A DNA stretch of 34,706 nt from Rhodoferax sp. (GCA_025358555.1 JANYJD010000209.1:1-34706); one strand, 5' to 3'. Positions 8,121 through 18,351 are shown, counted from the first letter of the stretch. Translations and numbers: made by a program. The notes: generated by a model from the letters alone, not told the origin.

Positions 8121-8584
8121 GGCTCGAATTTGCTACGTTTCACACTGAAAAACGCCTTGACGTTGCGTACATTGGTATCTGTCGAGAACAGGCGCTGCGA
8201 CAAGGCCCGGTAGGCGGGCATGTCGCGGGCGAAAACGACCAGTACAAAGTCTGGGCCGGGGGACACCCGGTAGCACTGCTGTACGGCGTCGTCGCTCGCT
8301 ACGCGGGTTTCGAAGGCCTCCAGGCTGTGTGCGTCTTGGCGGTCCAGGGTGATTTCGACAATCGCGGTCAGTCCGTAGCCCAGCACCGGGGCCAGTTTGT
8401 CGATGCTCAGGATGGCAATTTGCCGCTCAATCAGCCCCGCATCTCGCAAACGTTTGACGCGCCGCAAGCACGTGGGCGGGGAGGTGTGCACGCGTTCGGC
8501 CAGCACCTGGTTGGTGAGTGAGGCGTCTTGCTGGAGCTGGTCGAGCAGCAAAATGTCAGTGGTATCGAGTAATATTTGTTCCAT
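8096..8584 (-). CDS. Lrp/AsnC-family transcriptional regulator
   Basis: A 162-residue protein with an N-terminal winged helix-turn-helix (about residues 8-60; DILLLDQLQQDASLTNQVLA, then SPPTCLRRVKRLRDAG) and a C-terminal RAM/AsnC ligand-binding domain (about 65-150). Such regulators form octameric or dimeric complexes that sense amino acids or related metabolites. The ATG at 8584 was chosen because MEQILLDTTDILLLDQL is the standard N-terminus; an in-frame start at 8662 would add a hydrophobic stretch foreign to the family and run into the glmS leader. It is divergent from glmS across 135 bp, so both may share control. The last residues (KIAIALV) and the stop are encoded by a dispersed repeat. 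Confidence 0.88.
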   Translation of the reverse strand: MEQILLDTTDILLLDQLQQDASLTNQVLAERVHTSPPTCLRRVKRLRDAGLIERQIAILSIDKLAPVLGYGLTAIVEITLDRQDAHSLEAFETRVASDDAVQQCYRVSPGPDFVLVVFARDMPAYRALSQRLFSTDTNVRNVKAFFSVKRSKFEPKIAIALV

Positions 8585-8598
8585 AAATAGAATTATTA

Positions 8599-8632
8599 TG
8601 AAATATTTGACCGTTTCATATTTGCCGTGAAA
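8599..8632. promoter_or_regulatory. Candidate operator between the Lrp-type gene and glmS
   Basis: Three alternating half-sites are visible: TGAAA at 8599-8603, TTTCA at 8614-8618 and TGAAA at 8628-8632, with centres about 15 and 14 bp apart. The segment ATATTTG(A)CCG is also repeated directly at 8603-8613 and 8618-8627. The region is AT-rich in a GC-rich genome and lies 15-48 bp upstream of the regulator start. Lrp proteins often bind such repeated, loosely palindromic AT-rich sites and regulate their own gene. Binding is inferred. Confidence 0.4.
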
Positions 8633-8719
8633 TTTATAGCCAAAAATAGCCAAAAAATACACACATATTTTTCAACGCCGGTTTTACGATCACCCCCATC
8701 ACTTTTTTTGGAGAAGTCT

Positions 8720-10678
<1,959 letters not shown>

Positions 10679-11130
10679 CGCAGTAGACGCTTGGTAACTG
10701 ATGTTCATTGCCGATAAAACCTGAGCCCGCGCAGTAGAGTCTGAGACAAGGCAATGAAGGCGCAGACAACCCGAATTCGCTGAAGTCGATAGAACGACTG
10801 GTTTGGGCCATCTACCGACATTGGTGAATGACCGGTTTGGATCCGCGAATTTTGAAGCCACCAGCAGGGGAGCTAGCTGAAATTCAGGGCGGCCTCATTC
10901 GTGCCCAGAGCCGTCCTTGACACTTCAACCTTCAAAGGCGGAACGATACAGAAACAGGCTGGCACCTCGACCATTGCGCGCACTATGTTGGAGATTCGCG
11001 CAGGAAGTGCCTTGCGGCTTGCAGCCGCGTTGGCGTCTTCCTCCTCATATGCTTGGCAGTTGTAGCACCCTTGCCCTTGCGCAATAGACGGGGGTTTAAC
11101 CCTGCCCACACCCTTGCCGCAGTGAGGTTC
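10679..11130. other. Gene-free stretch between glmS and the flavin monooxygenase
   Basis: This 452-bp stretch has no convincing gene. The longest frame (10873-11109, minus strand, 78 codons) has no recognisable domain and no ribosome-binding site. A small hairpin GCGGCT-TGC-AGCCGC lies at 11014-11028, without a T-run. The base composition looks less GC-rich than the neighbouring genes, which suggests decayed or inserted sequence. Confidence 0.5.
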
Positions 11131-12426
11131 TCAAGGAAAAGGGTAAGGCGCTTCGTCTGGTAGCTTGGCCGCAAGGTCCCTGAAATGCTCCCATGCTATG
11201 CCGGGGCCAAAGCTTCCGGAGTCGCGCGACGCGAGGTGGCGTATCAGATCCAAGTGGTTGAGTTTGTGCGAAACCGGCTCCATGTCCAGCTGGGCGGTGC
11301 CACGGATGTGGGACATGATGGTGCGCGCGCCTATTGAATATGCGAACGAGGTGGCACCTACACCGTCGAGCCCTGTGCCGGGGAAGTACAAGTCTGGCAC
11401 GTCCAGGCTGCGAAACACACAGCCGCAGCGCACAGCCAACTGTGCAATGCTGTGGATGCCAGCGATGCGCTGGTCCTCGAAATAAGACAAGTCTGTTGCA
11501 TAACCAGTGCCCCACAGCACGGTATCGGCACGCAGCCGAGTGCCATTGGCAAGGACAACTTCGTTCCCTTCAAACGTCTGAACTGTACCGGGGTAGCGCT
11601 CAATGCGCGGCAGGTTAGCCAGCATACGCGCGCGTCCGGGGATGAGTTGGTCGTGGCGCATATCAATGGATTGGCCCGGTTGCAGATCCTGAATGCCGAA
11701 CTTGGCGTAGCGGCTGCGCAGGTCCGCGTCGATCAGCGTGTTTTGCTGTTCCACCGGCAAGCCACTAGCCTGCATTTTTGCGTAAGGCCGAAAGCTGCCA
11801 GCGATTGCCTTAGGCTTGGTGGTAGGGGTGAACCAGCGCAGACCCCGGTAGACCCAGTGGATGCGCCGGGCGTGGTGCTCCAGGCACTGGTCCAGCAAGT
11901 CGAACGCCGAGGCGCCCCCGCCAACCACCACCACGTCTTGCCCTGCCAATTCAGCGGGATGAACGAGCGCGCTTGAATGCAATTCGCGAACCGTGCTGTT
12001 GCTACGCACGGCGTCGGGGATGATGGGATTGTTGTGGCCCCCGGTGGCGGCCACCAGGTGGCGGGCACGCAGCGTTCCCGATGGCGTGTCCAACTCCCAG
12101 CAGGTGCCGGTGTGGCGAGCGAGATGGACAGGACAGTTCAGGCGTATACGGCCCGATAGGTCGAACCGGTCTACCCAGGACTCTATGTTGGACAGGATGT
12201 GGGGCTGTGCGGGGCCATCAATGGGTAGGTCACCAACGGTCCAGTCCACAAGGCAGATCTGAATGTCTTGCCACGCCGGCAGCAGGCGCCACAGCCCGCC
12301 CACGCCGCCTTGCCGCTCCAACACCAGGGCGTCGAGGCCAGCTTGACTAGCATAGTGGAGATGGACCAAGCCCGCCAGGCCGCCGCCAATGATGGCCACA
12401 TCAAGTACGCGATCATTGTCAGCCAT
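11131..12426 (-). CDS. FAD-dependent flavin monooxygenase-like protein (CzcO/FMO family)
   Basis: A 431-residue FAD- and NAD(P)-binding oxidoreductase. The FAD motif GGGLAGL is at residues 14-20, followed by LVLERQGGVGGLW; the second Rossmann motif VVVVGGGASAFD lies near 165-177. ATGGHNNP and the late GTGYATDLSYF are typical of class B flavoprotein monooxygenases and CzcO-like proteins. The Baeyer-Villiger fingerprint FxGxxxHxxxWP is not seen, so N- or S-oxygenation, or a non-BVMO oxidation, is likelier. I chose the ATG at 12426 because AGAAGG lies six bases upstream; an in-frame start at 12495 lacks such a site. The gene stands alone on the minus strand between gene-free stretches, unlike its dense surroundings, and may be a transferred single gene. 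The substrate is unknown. Confidence 0.8.
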   Translation of the reverse strand: MADNDRVLDVAIIGGGLAGLVHLHYASQAGLDALVLERQGGVGGLWRLLPAWQDIQICLVDWTVGDLPIDGPAQPHILSNIESWVDRFDLSGRIRLNCPVHLARHTGTCWELDTPSGTLRARHLVAATGGHNNPIIPDAVRSNSTVRELHSSALVHPAELAGQDVVVVGGGASAFDLLDQCLEHHARRIHWVYRGLRWFTPTTKPKAIAGSFRPYAKMQASGLPVEQQNTLIDADLRSRYAKFGIQDLQPGQSIDMRHDQLIPGRARMLANLPRIERYPGTVQTFEGNEVVLANGTRLRADTVLWGTGYATDLSYFEDQRIAGIHSIAQLAVRCGCVFRSLDVPDLYFPGTGLDGVGATSFAYSIGARTIMSHIRGTAQLDMEPVSHKLNHLDLIRHLASRDSGSFGPGIAWEHFRDLAAKLPDEAPYPFP

Positions 12427-12982
12427 AGCCAGCCTTCTTGTTGGTTGTACCTGCTTGCCCAGAGAAGCATCATGACCCCTTCCAAAGCGATTCATGCTGT
12501 TGCAAACACCATGCTCGCGCCCCGACGGGCCACAACTGGTTGCGCATAATCATAATAGCCTGCGAAGTCATCTCCAGAATGCTGACTGTCGGATGTCGGT
12601 GTTCAAACAGCAGGTTGTGGTCGTCACCAGCCGATCACTATGAAGATGGAACCACCCTGAAGCAGTCATCCGCAATTGACGTTCCTGGGCCGTTGAATGT
12701 CGGCCGCTGGGCGCTGAAAATCTCAATCACTGTGACCGCTGTGAGTCGAAAGCTAACGCATGGATGCACATGTTGGAGTTACCGCTATCAGCCTGAAGCT
12801 CTGACTTTATTGACATGGATAGCCGAAAAGCGCCTCTTTGAGTTTCGTTGTCCCAGACTTTGCCATGACGGGCGCTCTCCAATCGGTATGCAAATTCATA
12901 GGCAACCGTGTCTCAGACTCTATTGGCAGTGAACACCCGCTGCGCACGAAATCGCCAGCAAACCCCTGTACTATTTGGCGGC
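12427..12982. other. Gene-free stretch upstream of the monooxygenase
   Basis: This 556-bp stretch separates the monooxygenase start from the divergent racemase-like gene. The frame at 12438-12932 (plus strand) begins in the monooxygenase leader and has no domain, signal or family resemblance. The composition is closer to 50% GC than that of the genes around it. It must hold the promoters of both divergent genes, but I cannot place them with confidence. Confidence 0.5.
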
Positions 12983-13693
12983 ATGACGGATTCCACAATT
13001 GACTCACTGGCGCGCTCAAACAGGGCACCTCGCATTGCCTTGATCCACGCCACCGCGCTCGCAATGGAGCCGATCCGGGCGGCATTTCAGCGGCATTGGC
13101 CGCAGGCGCGCTGCATGAATTTTCTGGATGACAGCCTCTCGGTGGACCTGGCCGAAGCGGGGAGCCTGAAGCCTGATATGGTCAAGCGATTCGTTGACTT
13201 GGCCCTGTATGCCAAGGGCACGGGCTGTACTGGCATCCTGTTTACCTGCTCGGCCTTTGGGCCTGCCATTGAGGCCGCAGCCGCTGTCACGGGCCTGCCT
13301 ACGTTCAAGCCCAATGAGGCGATGTTTGAGCAGGCTTTGGCGCACGGCCCGGCGCAAGGTGCCAAGCTGGGATTGGTCGCCACTTTTGAGGCTTCAATAC
13401 CCTCTATGTCAGCTGAGTTGCAGGCACTTGCGGCAAGCTGCGGCAAGACCATTGATTTGCGTTCAGTTTTTGTACCGCAAGCCATGCAGGAGCTGGCGCA
13501 AGGGCGTGCCGATGAACATCATCAGAAGGTCGCTTTGGCTGCGCGGCAACTGGTCGAATGCGATGTTGTGATGCTGGCCCAGTTCTCCATGGCCGCGGCC
13601 CAACCACTCGCGCAAGCGGGCTTGAGCTGTCCCGTTTTAAGCAGCCCCGACTGTGCCGTATTGGCGCTCCGTAAAATCATTAACCATGTCTGA
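12983..13693 (+). CDS. Asp/Glu racemase-superfamily protein with only one catalytic-type cysteine
   Basis: A 236-residue protein of the Asp/Glu racemase, hydantoin racemase and arylmalonate decarboxylase superfamily. It starts RIALIHATALAMEPI and has Cys89 in TCSAFGPAIEAA, the usual first catalytic position. The place of the second cysteine seems to hold Gln200-Phe201-Ser202 (MLAQFSMAA) instead. Two-base racemases use both cysteines, so simple racemisation is doubtful; decarboxylation, isomerisation or another one-cysteine reaction is possible. The ATG at 12983 has only a weak GGCGG upstream. The last eight bases overlap the next gene, so translation of the two is probably coupled and they may act on one compound. 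Confidence 0.78.
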   Translation: MTDSTIDSLARSNRAPRIALIHATALAMEPIRAAFQRHWPQARCMNFLDDSLSVDLAEAGSLKPDMVKRFVDLALYAKGTGCTGILFTCSAFGPAIEAAAAVTGLPTFKPNEAMFEQALAHGPAQGAKLGLVATFEASIPSMSAELQALAASCGKTIDLRSVFVPQAMQELAQGRADEHHQKVALAARQLVECDVVMLAQFSMAAAQPLAQAGLSCPVLSSPDCAVLALRKIINHV

Positions 13694-14756
13694 ACCCCGA
13701 ACCGAGCCCCGAATCCAGTTTGACGCACTGACCCGGTTCATCACGCTGGCCATGACGCGCCTGGGCCTGCCCGAGGCGGACGCCGCCACAGTGGGGCGCC
13801 TCATGGCAGAGGCCGAACTGCAGGGGTCGGATGGGCATGGCGTGATCCGCCTGATGCCATATGCCCGGCGCATCCGAGCGGGTGGCTTGAACCTGCGGCC
13901 CGACATCAAGGTGGTGCATGAGCGCCCGGGCATGGCACTGCTGGACGGTGATAACGGCATGGGCCATTTAGTGATGCACCGGGCTGCGGAAATCGCCGTT
14001 GAGAAGGCCCGCCACTGCGGCATTGCGTGGGTGGGCTCACGCCTGAGCAACCACGCCGGCCCTGCGTCACTCTATGCCCGCATGCCGATGGCGCACAACA
14101 TGATTGGCCTCTACTTTGCCGTGGGCAACGCCAACCATCTGCCGGCCTGGGGCGGGCTTGACATGCTGCTGTCGACCAACCCGATTGCCGTGGCTGTGCC
14201 GGCTGGCGAAGAGCCAGACGTGGTGCTGGATATGGCCACGACAGTCGCTGCGTACGGCAAAGTCAAGGCCAAAGCGCAGCGCGGCGAGATGATGCCCGTA
14301 GGCTGGATGATTGATCGCCTGGGCCAGCCATTGCTGGACCCCAAGCGCGCCGAAGAAGGTTTTCTGATGCCGATTGGCGGCTACAAGGGCTATGGCCTGT
14401 CGTTGATCGTGGGCTTGCTGGCGGGCACGCTCAATGGCGCGGCCATGGGCAAACAGGTGGTTGACTTCAACCATGACGACACAACCACCACCAACACCGG
14501 CCAGGCCATCATGGCGATTGACATCAGCGCATTTGGCGATGTGGATGCCTTCAAGGCGCGTGTTGACCAGTTGGTGCGTGAACTCAAGAACAGCGAGCGG
14601 ATGCCTGGCGTGGAGCGCATCTGGCTGCCCGGCGAACAGAGCCACGAGAAGAGGGCCGCCAACCTGCGTGATGGCATGCTGTTGCCGCCTGTGCTGCTCA
14701 AGCAGCTAGATGCCTTTGCGCAGGAACTGGGACTGCCCAGCTTGCAACAGATTTGA
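13686..14756 (+). CDS. Ldh-family (malate/L-lactate/ureidoglycolate-type) NAD(P)-dependent dehydrogenase
   Basis: A 356-residue member of the LDH2/MDH2 oxidoreductase family, which is unrelated to the classical lactate dehydrogenases. Relatives act on malate, sulfolactate, ureidoglycolate or cyclic imino acids such as piperideine-2-carboxylate. Recognisable parts are AELQGSDGHGVIRLMPY near residue 45, the catalytic-region SNHAGP near 120, STNPIAVAVP near 165 and GGYKGYGLSLIVGLLAG near 230, the family's most conserved block. The ATG at 13686 overlaps the preceding gene by eight bases in a different frame. It faces the IclR gene convergently across 89 bp, in which I see no clear terminator. The coupled racemase-like partner suggests one small hydroxy- or amino-acid pathway; the substrate is not known. 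Confidence 0.87.
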   Translation: MSEPRTEPRIQFDALTRFITLAMTRLGLPEADAATVGRLMAEAELQGSDGHGVIRLMPYARRIRAGGLNLRPDIKVVHERPGMALLDGDNGMGHLVMHRAAEIAVEKARHCGIAWVGSRLSNHAGPASLYARMPMAHNMIGLYFAVGNANHLPAWGGLDMLLSTNPIAVAVPAGEEPDVVLDMATTVAAYGKVKAKAQRGEMMPVGWMIDRLGQPLLDPKRAEEGFLMPIGGYKGYGLSLIVGLLAGTLNGAAMGKQVVDFNHDDTTTTNTGQAIMAIDISAFGDVDAFKARVDQLVRELKNSERMPGVERIWLPGEQSHEKRAANLRDGMLLPPVLLKQLDAFAQELGLPSLQQI

Positions 14757-14845
14757 ATCTGAAATTCCTTGAAAAACACCGCGATGACAATTCGACGTTC
14801 CATTGGCTTCGGGGCGCTCGGGCGGCTGTTCAGTTAGGCGGGCAT

Positions 14846-15598
14846 TCACCCCGCTGTGTAGTTTCCCAACTGCTTTTCCACCAGAACAGCATACTCCCGC
14901 GCGCAACTCAGCAGCTTGCGCTCGTGCAGTTTTGTCGCCCGTTTGCTCAATACTGAGATATGGATGGCGGCGGCCAGTTTGCCGGTGGTGTCCCGTATGG
15001 GAAGCGCGTAGCCCACGATGCCTTCCACCGATTCTTCGCTGCTTTTGGCGAAACCTGCGATGCGAATGCGCTTGAACTCGCGTTCCAGCTCCAGCGGGTC
15101 AACGATGGTGGCCGGCGTCACCTTGGGCAGCTTGCCTGCCAGCGCGAGGGCACCGAGCTTGCCATCAAAGGCGGCAAACAGCTTTCCGGTGGCGGTGCTG
15201 TGCAGGTACAGCGGCTCGCCCAGGCGAATGTCCAGCGATATCCGCTGCGTGCCAAGGCAACGGTCTGCATAAATCACGCGCTTGCCCACGTGCAAAGCCA
15301 GATAGACATCGTCGCCAATCTCTTTCACCAGGTCTTGCAAATGGCGCCGGGCAATGGTGCGGATGTCCAGCGACTGCACGGTGCGCAATGCCAGCGCCAC
15401 AGCGCGGGGCCCGGCGCAATAGCGAAGGTCATCCGTCACCGTGGCCACCTCTGCGCTCACCATGGTTTGCAGCATGTTGTGCAGGCTGCTGACTGGCAGT
15501 TTCAGCGCTTCTTTGATCTCAGTGAGGCGCAGGCCGTCCTTGTGCTGGACCAGGAGGTTGAGGACATCAAAAGTGCGCAGGTAGCGCTCAGGGCTCAT
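14846..15598 (-). CDS. IclR-family transcriptional regulator
   Basis: A 250-residue DNA-binding regulator. It has an N-terminal winged helix-turn-helix (about residues 4-62; LNLLVQHKDGLRLTEIKEAL, then PVSSLHNMLQTM) and a C-terminal IclR effector domain (about 75-245) with IGDDVYLALHVGKRVIYADRC and HSTATGKLFAAF, the family's signature region. IclR proteins usually bind a small aromatic or carboxylic effector and control catabolic operons. The gene is last in the minus-strand array, 15 bp after the luciferase-like gene, so it is probably transcribed with the enzymes it may control. No clear Shine-Dalgarno sequence precedes the ATG at 15598, which may mean low expression. Its target site was not identified. 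Confidence 0.9.
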   Translation of the reverse strand: MSPERYLRTFDVLNLLVQHKDGLRLTEIKEALKLPVSSLHNMLQTMVSAEVATVTDDLRYCAGPRAVALALRTVQSLDIRTIARRHLQDLVKEIGDDVYLALHVGKRVIYADRCLGTQRISLDIRLGEPLYLHSTATGKLFAAFDGKLGALALAGKLPKVTPATIVDPLELEREFKRIRIAGFAKSSEESVEGIVGYALPIRDTTGKLAAAIHISVLSKRATKLHERKLLSCAREYAVLVEKQLGNYTAG

Positions 15599-15613
15599 GC
15601 GAAAATTGTAGCG

Positions 15614-16690
15614 TCACGCTTTCATGAGCGGCATCACCTTTTCCGCCATCAGCACCATCGAATCGCGCGCCAGCGTGGGGTCTGTCCAGTCCACGCCGGC
15701 GTAGAGCAGGGTCCCGAATTCGCCGGTTTCCTGCTTAAGGGCATGGAGCTGGTCTGCGACGCTGGCAGGTGAGCCATGGATCACGAGTTTGGCAATCACC
15801 TGCTCCAGCGTCACGCTGTCGTCTGGCTGCTTGGGGTCGCTTTTGAACACGCCCAAAGCGCCACGCCGTTTGAGCTTGCCGAACAAGGAGCGGTAATAGT
15901 AGTAATACGGGCCGTCGCTGCCGGTGGCATAAGCGGCGGCAGTAGCATGGTCTTTGGCCACAAACACGGTCTTGGCCACGCGCCAATTAGCGGTGTCAGC
16001 CGCGCGGTTGGCGCGGGCGCAGCCTTCCACGTATTTGCCCCAATGGCTCTTGACCCAAACCGGCAGCAGAAAGTTGGCAGAAATTGGGTCCCAGCCCCGC
16101 GCCGCCGCTTCGGTGATTCCTTGGGAGAATGGTGCCACCGCCGTCACCACGATGGGCGGGTGGGGGCGCTGCAGGGGCTTGGGGATGGTCCCCATGGCCG
16201 TCTCCGGGATGTAGGTGCGCGTGGTTGAAATATTCCAGTGCTCGCCCTTGATGTTGTACGGTGGTGCCGTTGCCCAGATTTGCAGCACCTGGTTGATCGC
16301 TTCAAGAAACATGGCCGGGCGCGGCAGGTCCATGTTGCCAAAGGCCTCGGCATCAGATGGCAGCGCGCCAGGACTGATGCCTAGAATAAACCGCCCGCCC
16401 AGCAGGTGGTCCAGCATGGCAATTTGGGCTGCGATGGCCGCAGGGTGGTGGTTGGGCATGTTGAGCGTGCCGGTGCCAAGTTTCATGCGCTTGGTGGCAT
16501 CCACCAGCGTCGCCAGAAACAGCGCCGATGAGGTGATGTTTTCTTCGGGGTCGGTGGCGTGCTCGCCCACGTAGCCTTCGACGAAACCCAGCTCATCGGC
16601 CAGGATGAAGGCCTCGCGGTCTTGCTTCAATGACACCTGCCAGTCTTTGCCAATCGGGTGCATGGGCATGGTGAAAAAACCGAGCTTCAT
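15614..16690 (-). CDS. LLM-class (bacterial luciferase-like) flavin-dependent oxidoreductase
   Basis: A 358-residue TIM-barrel flavoprotein of the luciferase-like monooxygenase group, which uses reduced FMN or F420. It begins MKLGFFTMPMHP, has VEGYVGEHAT near residue 40, the flavin-binding region GTGTLNMPNHHPAAIAAQIAMLD near 94 and GRFILGISPG near 120, all typical of the alkanal-monooxygenase/limonene-monooxygenase-like branch. Such enzymes can be monooxygenases, including type II Baeyer-Villiger enzymes, and need a separate flavin reductase; none is seen in the window. The ATG overlaps the BVMO1 stop by four bases and GAAGGAA lies just upstream, so the two are translationally coupled and probably work on the same pathway. 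Confidence 0.87.
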   Translation of the reverse strand: MKLGFFTMPMHPIGKDWQVSLKQDREAFILADELGFVEGYVGEHATDPEENITSSALFLATLVDATKRMKLGTGTLNMPNHHPAAIAAQIAMLDHLLGGRFILGISPGALPSDAEAFGNMDLPRPAMFLEAINQVLQIWATAPPYNIKGEHWNISTTRTYIPETAMGTIPKPLQRPHPPIVVTAVAPFSQGITEAAARGWDPISANFLLPVWVKSHWGKYVEGCARANRAADTANWRVAKTVFVAKDHATAAAYATGSDGPYYYYYRSLFGKLKRRGALGVFKSDPKQPDDSVTLEQVIAKLVIHGSPASVADQLHALKQETGEFGTLLYAGVDWTDPTLARDSMVLMAEKVMPLMKA

Positions 16691-18351
16691 GATGTTTCCT
16701 TCAATCGTTGTGAGGTGGGGATGCCCCGTTCCAGCATGAAGCCTTCGTAGCCCCGGTCAGCGACCTGCTGGCACTCCTGGCGGTAGACGCCAATCTTCGC
16801 CACGTACGGCATGAAGACCCTGGGTTTGCCGGGAATGTTGGCTCCCAGAAACCAGGAGTTGGCCTTGGGAAACAAGGTCTTGCTGGCCGCCTGGTTGACG
16901 TGTTCTACCCAGCGGTCTTCTGCGGGTTTCGTGGCATCAATTGTGGCCAGACCCTGCTGGCGCAGGTAGCTGATGCAATTACAGATCCATTCCACGTGGT
17001 GTTCAATGCCGACGACCATGTTGACCAGAACTGACGGGCTACCCGCGCCGGTGATGATGAACAGGTTGGGGAAGCCGCTGGTCATCAGCCCAAGGTAGGT
17101 GCGCGGCCCGTCTGCCCATTTCTGTTTGAGGGACTGGCCGCCGATGCCTTTAATGTCAATGTTGAGAACGGCCCCGGTGAGCGCGTCATAGCCGGTGGCG
17201 CACACCAGCGCGTCCAGCTCGATATCGGTGTCGGTGTCGGCATTGGCATTGGCATTGGCGATGCGAACTCCGTTGCTCGTCACCAGCGATATCGGCGTGC
17301 GCTTCAGATCAACCAGCGTCACGTTGGGACGGTTATAGGTCTCAAAATACCCGGTGTCCACGCAGATGCGTTTGGTGCCCAGGGGATGGTCGGTCGGGCA
17401 CAGAGCTTGCGCCGTTTCCGGGTTCTTGACGATGGCACGTATCTTCCCGCGAACGAAATCAGCAATTGTGTCGTTCGAGGCCTGATTCACCATCAAATCG
17501 TTGAAGGCGTGGACGAAATTGACGCCCCCTTTGCGCCAGCGCGATTCATATTCGTTGGCCTGCACCTGGGCGCTGACTTGGGCGGCCGACTTGTCGCTGA
17601 ATTCGTAAAGCGTGCCGAGCTCCCGTGCACGCGCCCGGTGTTTTCGGTATTCTGCCTTCCAGTCCTGCTGCACATCGGGCGCAAGCGGCCCATTCCAGGC
17701 GGGGATTGAAAAATTGGCGCTGCGCTGGAACACCACCAGTTCCCTGGCCTGCTTTGCGATGGCCGGTATCACCTGAATGCCCGACGATCCGGTGCCGATG
17801 ACGCCCACCCGCTTGCCGGTGAAGTCAACGCCTTCATGTGGCCAGGCGCCGGTATGGTAAATCTTGCCGGTGAAAGCTTCGATGCCCGGCAGGTCGGGCA
17901 GGCGCGCAATCGACAGTGCACCAGAGGCCATCACGCAATATTGGGCTGAAGCGGCCAGCCCGGTGTCGGTGCGCAGGTCCCAGAGCCCCGTCCGCTCATC
18001 GAACATCGCTGCCTGGACACGCGTGTTGAAAGTGATATCGCGGCGCAGATCGAAGCGATCAGCCACATGCTGGATATAGCGCAGGATTTCGGGCTGTGCG
18101 GCATATTTTTCAGTCCACATCCACTCCTGCTCCAGCTCGCTGGAAAAAGAATATGAATATTGCAGGCTTTCCACATCGCAGCGCGCGCCGGGATAGCGGT
18201 TCCAGTTCCATACGCCACCCACATCGGCAGCCGCTTCCAAAACCCTTGCGGACAGTCCCAAGCCGCGCGCTTGGTGCAGCATGTGCAGGCCGGCAAATCC
18301 GGCTCCCACGATGACGACATCAAAGTGTTCGGGCATTTGCATGTCTGGCAT
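16687..18351 (-). CDS. Baeyer-Villiger monooxygenase, cyclohexanone-monooxygenase type (BVMO1)
   Basis: A 554-residue class B flavoprotein expected to insert oxygen next to a ketone to give an ester or lactone, using FAD and NADPH. The FAD site GAGFAG is near residue 17; the cyclohexanone-monooxygenase-type segment VWNWNRYPGARCDVES follows near 47. The BVMO fingerprint FxGxxxHxxxWP is present as FTGKIYHTGAWP at 160-171, then VGVIGTGSSGIQ (NADP site) and ATGYDALTG near 385. It is 32 bp after the ThDP gene and overlaps the luciferase-like gene. A run of hexanucleotide repeats adds ANANANADTDTD at residues 364-377, just before the conserved ATGYD. It is clearly related to BVMO2 at 25985-27664. 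The substrate ketone is not known. Confidence 0.9.
   Translation of the reverse strand: MPDMQMPEHFDVVIVGAGFAGLHMLHQARGLGLSARVLEAAADVGGVWNWNRYPGARCDVESLQYSYSFSSELEQEWMWTEKYAAQPEILRYIQHVADRFDLRRDITFNTRVQAAMFDERTGLWDLRTDTGLAASAQYCVMASGALSIARLPDLPGIEAFTGKIYHTGAWPHEGVDFTGKRVGVIGTGSSGIQVIPAIAKQARELVVFQRSANFSIPAWNGPLAPDVQQDWKAEYRKHRARARELGTLYEFSDKSAAQVSAQVQANEYESRWRKGGVNFVHAFNDLMVNQASNDTIADFVRGKIRAIVKNPETAQALCPTDHPLGTKRICVDTGYFETYNRPNVTLVDLKRTPISLVTSNGVRIANANANADTDTDIELDALVCATGYDALTGAVLNIDIKGIGGQSLKQKWADGPRTYLGLMTSGFPNLFIITGAGSPSVLVNMVVGIEHHVEWICNCISYLRQQGLATIDATKPAEDRWVEHVNQAASKTLFPKANSWFLGANIPGKPRVFMPYVAKIGVYRQECQQVADRGYEGFMLERGIPTSQRLKETS
17222..17262 (-). repeat. In-frame hexanucleotide tandem repeat inside BVMO1
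   Basis: On the coding strand three copies of GCCAAT are followed by GCC and then GACACC twice, giving alternating Ala-Asn and Asp-Thr residues. Hexamer repeats keep the reading frame when they expand or contract. The related BVMO2 lacks this segment. Confidence 0.85.

Noticed and set aside
11014-11028. Hairpin GCGGCT-TGC-AGCCGC as a terminator after glmS
   Set aside because: The stem is short, it lies over 330 bp past the glmS stop and no T-run follows on either strand.
10873-11109. Small minus-strand frame of 78 codons after glmS
   Set aside because: No known domain, no Shine-Dalgarno sequence and atypical composition; kept only as part of the gene-free stretch.
12438-12932. A 164-codon plus-strand frame before the racemase-like gene
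   Set aside because: It starts antisense to the monooxygenase leader, has no motif and its composition resembles noncoding DNA.
12650-14830. Possible shared sequence between gene-free stretches (CAATT-GACGTTCC near 12675 and near 14790)
   Set aside because: The match is about a dozen bases with no extension, too short to claim a repeat.
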